DNA of 64,000 nucleotides from Natronococcus sp. CG52 (GTDB taxonomy: Archaea > Halobacteriota > Halobacteria > Halobacteriales > Natrialbaceae), in assembly GCF_023913515.1 (NCBI RefSeq), contig NZ_CP099391.1, positions 2,170,001 through 2,234,000 of the forward strand, given 5' to 3'. Positions 17,853 through 26,706 of the stretch are shown here, piece by piece. Numbering within the stretch: position 1 is the first letter of the stretch; each line of letters starts with the position of its first letter. The notes beneath the pieces were generated by a model, which was not told where the DNA came from, did no database searches, and saw only the letters and a list, made by a program, of their open reading frames with translations. A program made the position numbers and the translations under genes.

Positions 17853-17956
17853 TGCGTTGGCCGATCATTCCGCGGTACGATCTTAAAACGTTCGAACCGT
17901 GTTTCCGCTGTAAGAATTCGTGTCCGAGCGTCTCAGGCTCTCTCTCCCGTATAATA

Positions 17957-18194
17957 CACCCCGCGTTGCCGCTGTATAGTGTGAGAGAGGACCCCTCAGT
18001 TCCGCTGTATCTCTGGAGCAGAGACCCCGGAGTGCCGCTGTATGGAACGGACGGTTTCGGTCAACCGTACTCTCGAGACACCTCACTTCCGCTGTATAGG
18101 GTCGAATTCCAGGTTCTGAGAGAGTGTACCACGGTAATCCCACCCCGGAATGCCGCTGTATCGGTCGCACACACACCCCGCGTTGCCGCTGTAT
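17957..18194 (+). repeat. origin recognition box cluster, six same-direction copies
   Basis: Copies lie at 17957-17977, 17991-18010, 18023-18043, 18079-18097, 18141-18161 and 18174-18194. The consensus is roughly CACCCCGCGTTGCCGCTGTAT, with the last ten bases most conserved. The 17957 and 18174 copies are identical over 21 bases. Spacing is 32-62 bases from start to start. They lie just upstream of orc1. Confidence 0.88.
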
Positions 18195-18369
18195 GGCTCC
18201 GGTGATGGTCTCGAGTCGAACGGGAGGTGTAGACCGAGGGGTTGCACAATTATCGGCAGGCAGCGTACGGAAGAGCGGGCCAACGCTGAACGAGAGTGAG
18301 TGAGCACGCTCCTCCAGAGGGGTTTGAATTCACCTCGACTGGAAGAGCCGCGTTCGAGTCCGCTCGAAC

Positions 18370-18435
18370 ACATCTTTGTTCGAGATACTTAATGAGCTTT
18401 TACAAATCAGGTGTATTTATAAGTAACTATTACTC
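18370..18435. other. AT-rich candidate duplex-unwinding element
   Basis: This run, including GATACTTAATGAGCTTTTAC and GTGTATTTATAAGTAACTAT, is far AT-richer than its surroundings and lies between origin boxes of opposite orientation. Confidence 0.6.
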
Positions 18436-18628
18436 CGCGGTCTTACTACCCCGTCCGACCACGTCCGAAATCACGTGCCTACTGCTACACGTACTTGCCG
18501 TTCGACAGTCGCTCCGTCGGTCGAACCGCTGCTTCCGCCCCTAAACACTCAGATATCGGGTTTAGTTCCGGATGGGAGACAATCGAGTCGACGCGAGTCC
18601 CGCTCGGCGGACCCCACTTCCCCTTCGT

Positions 18629-18649
18629 ATACAGCGGCAACGCGGGGTG
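18629..18649 (-). repeat. origin recognition box, inverted copy
   Basis: This is an exact reverse complement of the 21-base box at 18174-18194 (reads ATACAGCGGCAACGCGGGGT and then G on the plus strand). It faces the left cluster across the AT-rich stretch. Confidence 0.88.
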
Positions 18650-18699
18650 TGTGCCACGGGTTTGCTAGAGGTGTTACCGAATCTGCCGGTCTGGTGCCC

Positions 18700-18821
18700 C
18701 TATAGTACCAACTGAAACGATTTACACCCGATCGCACGACAGGTGCGCGGTTCGGAGCAAAGCAAGCGAGAACCGCGGACAGTGCGATCGGGTGTGCATT
18801 GACTTTCAGCGGCTACTATAG
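18700..18821 (-). repeat. interspersed palindromic repeat, long form (copy 5)
   Basis: The copy reads in reverse: CTATAGTACCAACTGAAACG at the left and CTTTCAGCGGCTACTATAG at the right, with the central insert GGTTCGGAGCAAAGCAAGCG. It lies between the two inverted origin boxes. Both ends are CTATAG, in inverted orientation. Confidence 0.82.
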
Positions 18822-18866
18822 AATCAGGAAGCGGCTCCGAACGGATTGGGGTCAACTGCGGTCGTC

Positions 18867-19085
18867 TCACGGAACTGCGGGCAATTCCTCGAGGCAGTGC
18901 CGACAGTACGTGTAGAACTGTTCGTTCTTCGTACCGCACTTTCTGCACGTGACTGGTTGGTCGATTGAATCACGCTGGGTAGCCATTACCGACGGTAGCA
19001 AATCCAGCCACATACCCCTCGGGCATACGACTGCAAGGATGCTGAATATGCCCATTATAAGCGCCCATTCGACAGTTTTCCTCAC
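18867..19085 (-). CDS. small membrane-anchored zinc-ribbon protein
   Basis: The product has 72 residues. The N-terminal half is hydrophobic (VEWALIMGIFSILAVVCPRG, then MWLDLLPSVMA) and probably spans the membrane once. The C-terminal half holds CRKCGTKNEQFYTYCRHC, two CxxC pairs 11 residues apart, a classic zinc ribbon of the zinc_ribbon_2 kind. The gene lies between the two inverted origin boxes; nothing shows a link with replication. The function is unknown. Confidence 0.65.
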   Translation of the reverse strand: MRKTVEWALIMGIFSILAVVCPRGMWLDLLPSVMATQRDSIDQPVTCRKCGTKNEQFYTYCRHCLEELPAVP

Positions 19086-19172
19086 ACTCTTGATTTCCCG
19101 GCTTGATTCGGCGATATCCTCAACGAGAGAGCGATATCCTCAACGATACCGCGGTAACGCACACTGGGACCA

Positions 19173-19193
19173 ATACAGCGGCAACGCGGGGTG
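19173..19193 (-). repeat. origin recognition box, second inverted copy
   Basis: The 21 bases are the same as in the inverted box at 18629-18649. A degenerate relative (ATACCGCGGTAACGC) lies just before it at about 19146-19160. Confidence 0.82.
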
Positions 19194-19304
19194 TGCCGGA
19201 GAAGCATTGCAGCAAGGATCGAACACGCTAGGCAGCTCACCTCGAGCGATGTGGATTAGAACGTGAAAACGGCAGGTTGTGGGGTACTCGGCGTGGGGTG
19301 GTCG

Positions 19305-19457
19305 CCGAGTGGGGAGCGAGCAGGGGTGGGAACGGATGGGTGACGGTCGAACGACGCGGCAGGGTGTCGATCGGGTGGCAGGGTGCCTCGGGAGGGAACT
19401 CCCGCCATCTCTGGTTAGCGGGGGAATAGTAAAAACATTCATTCCAAATTATGTTGG
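19305..19457 (+). repeat. direct repeat bordering the origin module, right copy
   Basis: The core at 19338-19378 is identical over 41 bases to 16387-16427. The similarity ends with TTCATTCCAAATTATGTTGG at 19438-19457. The middle part is more diverged, so the duplication is not recent. Confidence 0.8.
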
Positions 19458-19534
19458 ACCGGCGCCTCGATCGTCCCGCGTCTCTCGAGACGGCACGGAA
19501 CCGCCAGCGAGCGCGCCGAGGTACCTCCCGATAC

Positions 19535-20044
19535 TCAACAGGTGTTCGACATCTTCGTTCGCATCCCGGATTCTCGGAACGCGATTACCGTCCGCCCACA
19601 GTCATTCTCCGAGTGTTCGAGTGTCGTTTCGTTTCGCGCGCCGTCGGTGGTGACGACCGTCTCGTAAGTCCCCGGCTCGAGCAGCGTGAGAACGAGATAC
19701 GCATCCGACGGGACAGTATCGGTCCGCTCGACCACCGTCTCGTCGTCGCGGGTAACGTGGACTTCGATCGAGCGCTCGTCGTCTCCGACGTTCCAGAGGT
19801 AGACGTTAGTTTCGCCGCTCTCGTCGGCCGCGTCGGCGTCGCCGATTGTGATATGCTCGAGCGGTTCGTCGGACTCCGAATCGGGAATCCCCGTCTCGTC
19901 GGCACTGTGCCCCGATTTCGACGATCCGTGTCCGTCGTCGGCGCCCGTAATCCCGATGAGTGTCCCGAGCCAGCCGGCGAGTGCGGCGAGTCCGCCACCG
20001 AGACCGAGCCAAACGAGGGTTCGTCGTTCCATATTCGTCGCCAC
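19535..20044 (-). CDS. exported or anchored hypothetical protein
   Basis: The product has 169 residues, or 165 from the inner ATG. The N-terminus has MERRTLVWLGLGGGLAALAG followed by WLGTLIGITG, a long hydrophobic signal or anchor after an RR pair, similar to a Tat-type signal though not perfect. An acidic Gly/Ser/Asp spacer covers about residues 35-70. The remaining domain (ETNVYLWNVGDDERSIEVHV, VPSDAYLVLTLLEPGTYETV) looks like a small beta-sandwich found in haloarchaeal cell-surface proteins. The function is unknown. Confidence 0.65.
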   Translation of the reverse strand: MATNMERRTLVWLGLGGGLAALAGWLGTLIGITGADDGHGSSKSGHSADETGIPDSESDEPLEHITIGDADAADESGETNVYLWNVGDDERSIEVHVTRDDETVVERTDTVPSDAYLVLTLLEPGTYETVVTTDGARNETTLEHSENDCGRTVIAFRESGMRTKMSNTC

Positions 20045-20184
20045 ATCGCCGTGACTGAAACGCTTTTTTCACGGGATGTGAACCGTCACAGTTCGATACT
20101 TCTGTATCCGGCTTCGGTTATCGAGTCTGATCTTCCATTCGTCCTCCGTTCTCGAGTAACCGATCGTCGTTCGTCGTGAACGGT

Positions 20185-21060
20185 CTACCAGACGAGCCAC
20201 TCGAGTGCGAGCACGACTCCTGCCAGGAAGACGTGCTCGCCATCGACGACAAACCCGTAGAATAGCGGCCCGCGACTGCGACTTGCGAACGGAATGTAAC
20301 AGCCGACGTAGCCGTGAAACGCGAACAGGGTCAAGAACGTCTCCGGAAGAGCCCCCACTGTGACGAGACCGACGACGATCGCCGCGGCGAGAAGATTGGC
20401 GGCCTGCGTGACGATCCGGGTCCGTCGCGGACCGTACCTGGTCGGGACGGTCGGAATCCCTTCCGCGCGATCGCCGACGATATCCTTGATATCGAAGATC
20501 ACCGCGGCGATCGTGATCATCGCGGCGACGTACGCGGCCAGAAACTGGATCTCGAGCGTCCAGAGCCGGCCGTAGTAGATCCCGACACCGAGCGGAATCA
20601 GCCCCCAGGCCAGCCCGACGAACAGGTTCTTCACGAGAAAGACGCGTTTGATCCCACCTAGCGAGTAGACGACGGCGACGACCGGCGGAATCAACAGGAA
20701 GCCGGCACCTGGCAGCGAGAGGGCGACGGCTGCGCCGACCGTGGCGAGGTAGAGCCCGGCGCCGATCGCCAGCCAGTACCGGCCGTACCGTTTGATGAAC
20801 GCTGCCCGCTGGGGGACGTTCTCCTCATCTTCCTCGAGGTCGGTGAATCGATTGACGGTGTAGACGAACAGCGTGACGGCGAAGACGATGAAAAACGGCA
20901 CCGGATCGAGCGGGAAACCGGCGAGGACGACCGTCGTAATCACGACGCTCGCGGCGGCCAGCGAGATGAAGAGGTTACTGTGGACGAGCAGCCGAAGCCC
21001 TGCTGCGAGCGACGACAGCCAGCGCCGTCGCCGCCGCGCCGCGATCGAGTTCGTCACCAC
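20185..21060 (-). CDS. UbiA family prenyltransferase
   Basis: The product has 291 residues with eight or nine hydrophobic spans. The first Asp-rich motif, NRFTDLEEDEEN, lies near residue 70 and the second, DIKDIVGDRAEGIPTVP, near residue 190; both match the Mg-diphosphate binding sites of the UbiA superfamily. Family members attach isoprenoid chains to aromatic rings, lipids or haem in the membrane. The weak similarity to 4-hydroxybenzoate or carotenoid-type members does not fix the substrate. It is transcribed alone. Confidence 0.88.
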   Translation of the reverse strand: MVTNSIAARRRRRWLSSLAAGLRLLVHSNLFISLAAASVVITTVVLAGFPLDPVPFFIVFAVTLFVYTVNRFTDLEEDEENVPQRAAFIKRYGRYWLAIGAGLYLATVGAAVALSLPGAGFLLIPPVVAVVYSLGGIKRVFLVKNLFVGLAWGLIPLGVGIYYGRLWTLEIQFLAAYVAAMITIAAVIFDIKDIVGDRAEGIPTVPTRYGPRRTRIVTQAANLLAAAIVVGLVTVGALPETFLTLFAFHGYVGCYIPFASRSRGPLFYGFVVDGEHVFLAGVVLALEWLVW

Positions 21061-21388
21061 GTCACCGCCTCCACCGGTGCGAGCGGGGTTCGAACAACGG
21101 TGCGAACCGGGACGAGGGAGACTCGGGTCTCCTCCGCGATCAGATCGCGCTGACGGCCCCTCCGCTGAGAGCCACAGCGTTCGCGACTATCGACGCCGAC
21201 GATTCCGGGGAGCACCGCTTGCCACTGGCTTGGAACTGTACGGAGTCAAGCGCTTCGGTGAGTGCGTCGTGACACTCGCGAGTGGCAACTCGTCGTGACA
21301 CAGTTACCGCTCGCGAGCGCGATATATCGGGAGAATTCACGAAGGCGTGGTTACGGCGGGTGGCGTGGTTATGACGGGCGGCGAGCTG

Positions 21389-21511
21389 CTACTGGTACTG
21401 TGACTCTCTGCGGGCCTGATACATCAGCTCCCACACCGCGTCCTCGATCGACTCGGGGTTCTCTTCCTCGAGTTTCTTGTACAGGGACTCGGAGACGGTG
21501 ACTTCGGGCAT
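21389..21511 (-). CDS. small DUF7557-like protein
   Basis: The ATG at 21511 gives 40 residues (MPEVTVSESLYKKLEEENPE). This opening, a beta strand then SLYKKLEEE and a helix (SIEDAVWELMYQARRES), matches a family of small haloarchaeal proteins with a ribbon-helix-like N-terminus, many of which look like antitoxin or regulator pieces. No toxin gene is next to it. The longer frame to 21697 reads through unlikely sequence. Confidence 0.65.
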   Translation of the reverse strand: MPEVTVSESLYKKLEEENPESIEDAVWELMYQARRESQYQ

Positions 21512-21722
21512 CACGTACTCGTATACCAGCGTTCCTAATAAAAGTACCCTAATACGAAACTGAGTTAATTTCCGCTCGAGCGCGGAGCGGCCGGCTATCG
21601 GGCGGAAGCGATGATTCTGCGCGGAGTCGCCGTCGCGCCGGCGAGAACGCGGCAAGCGCTGCCACGTGACGAACCGAAACTGGCAGGATTTAAGCAACGG
21701 CGGGACACCCGTTTGAATTGCT

Positions 21723-22877
21723 ATGAAATTGCACGAGTACCAGGCGAAGCAGGTCTTCGCCGACGCCGGGATTCCGACGCCGGAGTCGCAACTCGCCTCC
21801 GACGTCGACGGCGTACTGACCGCGGCCCGGGAGATCGGTTATCCCGTCGCGGTCAAGGCGCAGGTACAGGTCGGCGGCCGGGGGAAAGCTGGCGGAATCG
21901 AACTCGTCGACGACGACGACGAAGCCCGCGAGGCGGCCGAGTCGATCATCGGGATGGATCTCAAGGGCTACCGCGTCGACCAGGTTCTCGTCGAGGGGGC
22001 CGTCGACTTCGTCGACGAACTCTACGTCGGGATCACGATGGACCGCGGCGAGGGCAAACCCGTCGCGATGGTCTCGACCAAGGGTGGCGTCAACATCGAG
22101 GAAGTCGCCGAGGAGGACCCCGACGCCATCGCGCGCGAGCACATCGATCCCTCCTTCGGGATGCACCCCTACCAGGCGCGCAAGGCCGTCTACGACGCAG
22201 GTGTCGACGGTGCCGTCGCGCGCGACGTCTCGAACGTCCTCATGACCCTCTACGATCTCTGGGAGAACCGCGACGGCTCCGACGCCGAGATCAACCCGCT
22301 GATGGTCACGGGCGACGACGAGGTCATTGCGGCCGACGCCGTGATGAACATCGACGAGGACGCGCTGTTCCGCCAGCCCGAACTCGCCGAGATGGAGGCC
22401 GAAGCGGCCGGCAGTGGCGACGAACTCGAGCAAAAGGCCGACGAGTACGGCTTCGACTACGTCCGCCTCGAGGGCAACACGGGTATCATCGGCAACGGCG
22501 CGGGCCTCGTGATGACCACGCTCGACCTCGTCGACCACTACGGCGGCGAACCCGCCAACTTCCTCGACGTCGGTGGCGGCGCGAAGGCCGAACGCATCGC
22601 GAACGCGCTCGATATGGTCTTCTCGGACGACAACGTCGACAGCGTCGTCTTCAACATCTTCGGCGGGATCACGCGCGGCGACGAGGTCGCCCGCGGGATC
22701 AACGAGGCGCTCGAGCAGTTCGACGAGATCCCGAAGCCGGTCGTCGTCCGACTGGCCGGGACCAACTGGGAGGAAGGCATGGAGATTCTGAACGAGGACC
22801 TCGTGACGGTCGAACAGACCCTCGAGGACGCGGTCCAGCGTGCTGTCGAGTACGCTGAGGAGGTGAACGACCAATGA
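21723..22877 (+). CDS. sucC: succinate-CoA ligase, beta subunit
   Basis: The product has 384 residues, the family length. [20 protein letters not shown] is the typical start; [20 protein letters not shown] is the ATP-grasp nucleotide-binding region, EINPLMV a metal-binding motif, and [13 protein letters not shown] with [16 protein letters not shown] the CoA ligase domain. The enzyme forms ATP or GTP from succinyl-CoA in the citric acid cycle together with SucD. The sucD start overlaps its stop by 4 bases. A TATA-like GATTTAAG lies near 21687, about 28-36 bases upstream, fitting a short or absent leader. Confidence 0.98.
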   Translation: MKLHEYQAKQVFADAGIPTPESQLASDVDGVLTAAREIGYPVAVKAQVQVGGRGKAGGIELVDDDDEAREAAESIIGMDLKGYRVDQVLVEGAVDFVDELYVGITMDRGEGKPVAMVSTKGGVNIEEVAEEDPDAIAREHIDPSFGMHPYQARKAVYDAGVDGAVARDVSNVLMTLYDLWENRDGSDAEINPLMVTGDDEVIAADAVMNIDEDALFRQPELAEMEAEAAGSGDELEQKADEYGFDYVRLEGNTGIIGNGAGLVMTTLDLVDHYGGEPANFLDVGGGAKAERIANALDMVFSDDNVDSVVFNIFGGITRGDEVARGINEALEQFDEIPKPVVVRLAGTNWEEGMEILNEDLVTVEQTLEDAVQRAVEYAEEVNDQ

Positions 22878-23746
22878 GCGTACTAGTCGACGACGACACG
22901 CGCGTCGTGGTACAGGGCATCACCGGCGGGGAAGGGAAGTTCCACGCCGAGCAGATGATGGAGTACGGCACCAACATCGTGGCCGGCGCGGTCCCCGGCA
23001 AGGGCGGCCAGGAAGTCGAGGGTGTCCCCGTCTACGACACGGTTCACGAAGCCGTCGACGAAGAGAACGCCGACACGTCCGTGATCTTCGTCCCGCCGGC
23101 GTTCGCCGGCGACGCCGTCTTCGAGGCGCTCGACACCGACCTCGATCTCGCAGTCGCGATCACGGAGGGCATTCCGACCCAGGACATGGCCCGGGTCAAC
23201 AAGCGCCTCTCCGAGACCGACACGCGACTCATCGGTCCGAACTGTCCCGGCCTCATCACGCCCGGCGAGGCCAAACTCGGCATCCTTCCCGGCAACATCT
23301 TCGCCGAGGGGAACGTCGGTCTGGTCTCCCGCTCCGGGACGCTGACCTACCAGGTCGTCGACAGCCTGACCAACCGCGGCATCGGCCAGACCACCGCGAT
23401 CGGCATCGGCGGCGACCCGATTATCGGGACGGACTTCGTCGACGCCCTCGAACTGTTCGAGAACGACGACGATACCGACGCGATCGTCATGTGCGGCGAG
23501 ATCGGCGGCGAGGACGAGGAGGAAGCCGCTGCGTTCATCGACGAAAACGTCGACACGCCCGTCGCCGGCTTCATCGCCGGCCGCACGGCCCCGCCAGGAA
23601 AGCGGATGGGCCACGCGGGTGCGATCGTCTCCGGTTCCGGAACCGGCACCGCGGAGAGCAAGATCAGCGCGCTCAACGACGCCGGCGTCCCCGTCGGCGA
23701 CACCCCCGAAGAAGTCGCCGACCATATCGAAGAGTTCCTCGGGTAA
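22874..23746 (+). CDS. sucD: succinate-CoA ligase, alpha subunit
   Basis: The product has 290 residues and overlaps sucC by [25 protein letters not shown] is the Rossmann CoA-binding start; [18 protein letters not shown] is a family signature. The phosphorylated histidine is His247 in GHAGAIVSG, followed by [14 protein letters not shown]. It works as a heterodimer or heterotetramer with SucC. Nothing unusual is seen. Confidence 0.98.
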   Translation: MSVLVDDDTRVVVQGITGGEGKFHAEQMMEYGTNIVAGAVPGKGGQEVEGVPVYDTVHEAVDEENADTSVIFVPPAFAGDAVFEALDTDLDLAVAITEGIPTQDMARVNKRLSETDTRLIGPNCPGLITPGEAKLGILPGNIFAEGNVGLVSRSGTLTYQVVDSLTNRGIGQTTAIGIGGDPIIGTDFVDALELFENDDDTDAIVMCGEIGGEDEEEAAAFIDENVDTPVAGFIAGRTAPPGKRMGHAGAIVSGSGTGTAESKISALNDAGVPVGDTPEEVADHIEEFLG

Positions 23747-23990
23747 CGACGCCGTCACCCTCACGCGGGCGAGGGTCGTCGGATCGACGTTAGACATCCC
23801 CGAGTTTCGTTTTATTCGAGATCGACCAGAAGCGACGCGAAAGCGGCCAGCGGTCGATCGACGGTTCGATCGAAACCGTACTGGAGCACCCGATCGGGTG
23901 TACGGCCGTTCGAGCGAGAGCCAAGAGCGGCGGACGAGCAGTTTCCGGGCGGGAAATCATACGTCAGCGCGTCGTCGACGAGAGACAACC

Positions 23991-24146
23991 ATGCCGGTTA
24001 CCCTCGAGTGCGACGCCTGTGGCCACCGCCACACGATTCCGGAGCGGCCGGACGATCCGGACGGCGGGGGCACGGTCTGTCCGGAGTGTGGCGCCAAGCC
24101 GTACACGGTTCGCCGGGACGGGCTCACCTGGCACTCCGAATCGTAG
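23991..24146 (+). CDS. small zinc-ribbon protein
   Basis: The frame has 51 residues, starting MPVTLECDACGHRHTIPERP. CDAC (about 7-10) and CPEC (about 33-36) form a four-cysteine zinc ribbon. The pattern (ECDACGHRHTI, GTVCPECGAKPYTV) is that of small haloarchaeal rubredoxin-like or ribbon proteins. The function is unknown. A palindromic interspersed repeat begins 19 bases after the stop. Confidence 0.75.
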   Translation: MPVTLECDACGHRHTIPERPDDPDGGGTVCPECGAKPYTVRRDGLTWHSES

Positions 24147-24164
24147 CTCGCGGATCGGTACCCT

Positions 24165-24291
24165 CTATAGTAGCCGCTGAAAGTCAGTGCACACCCGATC
24201 GCACGACGGGAGCGCGGGTCGGAGCGAGCGAAGCAAGCGAGAACCGCGGACAGTGCGATCGGCGTGGAAACCGTTCCAGTTGGTACTATAG
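24165..24291 (+). repeat. interspersed palindromic repeat, long form (copy 6)
   Basis: This is the best-preserved copy: CTATAGTAGCCGCTGAAAGT at the left and CAGTTGGTACTATAG at the right. The CACACCCGATCGCAC and GTGCGATCGGCGTG arms and the GGTCGGAGCGAGCGAAGCAA centre are all present. Confidence 0.85.
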
Positions 24292-24381
24292 AAGCCGTAC
24301 TTCCGGGTAGGTGCCGGACAAGCGTCGGTACCGCGGTCGTCCGTCTCGGTCATGTCCGCGTCACCCACTCCGGAAAGACCG

Positions 24382-25170
24382 TTACGAGAGACCGAGTTTC
24401 GACCGTAGCCAGCCCAGAATCCCGGTCGATCGCTCCTCGTCAACGTCCTCCGTGGTCGCGAGTTCGGACTCGGTGGGGACGACGAGCGAGTTCTCTCTCG
24501 AGGCCGCCTCAGACTCGACGGAAGCGAGATCGAGGGGGCCGGACCCGACGGAACCGGACTCGCTCGAGGCCGCGTCGTCGCGCTCGGCGGCGGGGTCCGC
24601 CTGTTCGGTGTTGTCACGTGAGACCGCCGCCTCGGTCTCGGCCCGTTCGCGGGAGCTGCGGGCCGCCGGCTCGTCAGCGCCGGTCGTCACCTCGAGTGTC
24701 TCGCCCATCGTTTCCGACTCCTCGCTGGCCGGCCCGTCTCCGGCGAGCGACGCATCGGCTGACGGTTCCAGCGGCGCGTCGCCGGTGTCGACCCAGCGGA
24801 ACTCCTCGCCTTCGGTCCGGTCCGGAAGCAAGAGCGCCTCGAGCGCGTCCTCGTCGACGAGCAGCGCCGCGTCGAGTGCCGTCTCGTCCGTCGGCGGCTC
24901 CGACTCGTCCGCGCTCGCGATGATTTCGGTCGGTCGATCGTCGGCGAGAACCGCGTCGGCGTCGGCCGCACTATCGGTTTTGAGTCGATCGAAGACGGCC
25001 GTCGCCGTCTCGTCGTCGCATTTGTTGCCGCTCGCCTCCCAGGATGGATCGCGGCCGACCGGCCGCTCGTCGAGCGGTTCCTCGGCGACCGGCCCGAACA
25101 GTTCGTCGAGACTGGAGCCGACCTCGAGTCCACCGTCGCCCGCGGTGTCGTCCGTGGCACTGTCGGTCAT
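24382..25170 (-). CDS. acidic, low-complexity hypothetical protein
   Basis: The product has 262 residues and is extremely acidic, rich in Asp/Glu/Ser/Ala, with little fold signal. The N-terminal part includes GDGGLEVGSSLDELFGPVAE and a shared core (GNKCDDETATAVFDRLKT). The C-terminus ends in an amphipathic segment (STGILGWLRSKLGLS) that might touch the membrane. It is probably disordered for most of its length. I do not recognise a function. Upstream, 25195-25215 is AT-rich and could be its promoter. It is divergent from the biotin genes. Confidence 0.6.
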   Translation of the reverse strand: MTDSATDDTAGDGGLEVGSSLDELFGPVAEEPLDERPVGRDPSWEASGNKCDDETATAVFDRLKTDSAADADAVLADDRPTEIIASADESEPPTDETALDAALLVDEDALEALLLPDRTEGEEFRWVDTGDAPLEPSADASLAGDGPASEESETMGETLEVTTGADEPAARSSRERAETEAAVSRDNTEQADPAAERDDAASSESGSVGSGPLDLASVESEAASRENSLVVPTESELATTEDVDEERSTGILGWLRSKLGLS

Positions 25171-25557
25171 GGTTCGTTCTTCGTCGATAGATTATCACAC
25201 CCCTTTAACTTTTGGAATGTTTGATTATGCTCTGCAGTGACAAAAGTTTCGTATGAGTCTGACGGCCGTCTTCCATTCCGCTGATCGTCGCGTGTGACGA
25301 TCGGTCACTTTTCCGTATTGAGGGCGTAAATTGTCAGATTGCGATTCCGAGCTGGTGAGCAGGCCGGGACTCTCGAGGGATGCCTCGGTCCCCTCCGCGG
25401 CGCGCTCATCTCCCGCGCTGTCGGCGTTAGCGGGCGTCTAGTAGAGTCTACTGCCGAAACGGTTCTCGAGAACGAGACCGTCAACGTAGCCGTCGACGAG
25501 TCACAGCCGACGAAACTCTCCCCAATCGTTATATACTCGTCAACTACCTCTTCGAAT
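25171..25557. other. divergent promoter region
   Basis: This region separates the acidic protein (minus) from bioB (plus). It holds AT-rich DNA near 25195-25215 and, at 25528-25537, TATATACTCG-like sequence about 20-30 bases before the GTG of bioB. Frames crossing it are shadows or upstream extensions of bioB. Confidence 0.55.
25528..25537 (+). promoter_or_regulatory. TATA-like box for bioB
   Basis: TTATATACTC lies 21-30 bases before the GTG at 25558, the usual archaeal distance for a leaderless transcript. It supports the GTG as start over the longer frame from 25339. Confidence 0.55.
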
Positions 25558-26670
25558 GTGGTTTACGAGACAGGCAATCCGACGATCGACGACGCACTCG
25601 AGCGAGTGCTGGCCGGCGAGCGACTCGACCGCACCGACGGCCTCGCGCTGATCGCACAGCCGGTCGAACCGCTCGCGGCGGCTGGAGCGGCCCTACGTGA
25701 TCGCTTCGGTGACGGGACGGTCGACGCGTGTTCGATCGTCAACGCGAAGGCGGGCAACTGCGCCGAGGACTGCGGCTTCTGTGCCCAATCGGTCCACTTC
25801 GACACCGGCATTGACACCTACGGCTTCCTCGGCCCCGAGAAGATCCTCGAGGCGGCCAAACGCGCCGAACGCGACGGTGCCCAGCGCTTCGGCATCGTCG
25901 TCGCGGAGAAGGGCGTCTCGAAAGCGAACCGCCCCGAGGAGTGGGCGGAGGTCCTCGAGTCCATCCGCCTCGTCAGAGACGAGTGCGACCTCGAGGTCGA
26001 CGCCTCGCTGGGCATCCTGACCGAGGAGGAGGCCGTGATCCTCGCCGACGAGGGGATCAACCACTACAATCATAACATCGAGACCTCGCCGCGATACTTT
26101 CCCGAAATCGTTAACACGCACAGTTTCGAGGATCGGGTGAAAACGCTCGAGGTCGCCAAGGAGGCCGGCATGGACCTCTGTGCCGGCGTCATCCTCGGGA
26201 TGGGCGAGACGCCGACCGATCGCGTCGACGCCGCGATCGCACTGCAGGAGATCGGCATCTCCTCGCTGCCGGTGAACGTCCTCAACCCGGTCGAGGGGAC
26301 GCCACTCGCTGAACGGGACGTCGAGATCAGCACCGAAGAAATCGTCAAGACGGTCGCGGTGTACAAACTGCTCCACCCCGAGTCGCGAGTGCGCCTCACC
26401 GGCGGCCGCGAGGTCAACCTCGAGCCCGAGGAGCAGCACCTGCCGCTCGAGGCGGGCGCCGACGGCCTGCTGACGGGAGATTACCTCACGACGGAGGGCC
26501 AGTCACCCGGCGAGGACATCGAGATCATCGAACGCGCTGGCCTCGAGCCGAATCGGGACGTGAACGACTTCGATCCCGACGAGGTCAAAGCCCGTTCCAG
26601 CGCGGACGGATCGAACGAGACGGCGACCGACTCGAGCGCGAGTACAGGTCCCGAACCGAGCGACGACTGA
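25558..26670 (+). CDS. bioB: biotin synthase
   Basis: I place the start at the GTG (25558), giving 370 residues; the open frame to 25339 reads through the promoter. The radical-SAM cluster motif is CAEDCGFC, with Cys68, Cys72 and Cys75. NHNIETSPRYF and VNVLNPVEGTPL are typical of BioB. The enzyme inserts sulfur into dethiobiotin, the last step of biotin synthesis. The C-terminal 45 residues are acidic low-complexity sequence not found in most bacterial BioB. The gene starts a cluster with bioU, bioF and bioD, all on the same strand. Confidence 0.95.
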   Translation: MVYETGNPTIDDALERVLAGERLDRTDGLALIAQPVEPLAAAGAALRDRFGDGTVDACSIVNAKAGNCAEDCGFCAQSVHFDTGIDTYGFLGPEKILEAAKRAERDGAQRFGIVVAEKGVSKANRPEEWAEVLESIRLVRDECDLEVDASLGILTEEEAVILADEGINHYNHNIETSPRYFPEIVNTHSFEDRVKTLEVAKEAGMDLCAGVILGMGETPTDRVDAAIALQEIGISSLPVNVLNPVEGTPLAERDVEISTEEIVKTVAVYKLLHPESRVRLTGGREVNLEPEEQHLPLEAGADGLLTGDYLTTEGQSPGEDIEIIERAGLEPNRDVNDFDPDEVKARSSADGSNETATDSSASTGPEPSDD

Positions 26671-26706
26671 CGACCAGCGATCGAGACGACGACAACACAG
26701 CTACAC

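Larger units (their letters stand above)
17898..19193. other. predicted DNA replication origin linked to orc1
   Basis: Six clear origin-box repeats with a common GCCGCTGTAT or TTCCGCTGTAT core lie at 17957-18194, all in one direction, and a weaker one sits at 17898-17914. Two inverted copies lie at 18629-18649 and 19173-19193. Between the two orientations is an AT-rich stretch (about 18370-18435), which is a good candidate unwinding element. An adjacent orc1 gene facing away completes the usual archaeal arrangement. One palindromic interspersed repeat (18700-18821) and a small zinc protein gene (18867-19085) lie between the two right-hand boxes. Confidence 0.85.

Noticed and set aside
17957-18194. 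CRISPR array made of the repeated 20-base units near orc1
   Set aside because: The units vary, spacing is uneven (32-62 bases), and inverted copies face them across an AT-rich gap. Origin boxes next to an orc1 gene explain them better; no cas genes are present.
21389-21511. Toxin-antitoxin pair
   Set aside because: The 40-residue protein has an antitoxin-like shape, but no toxin gene overlaps or adjoins it. The neighbours are a prenyltransferase and sucC.
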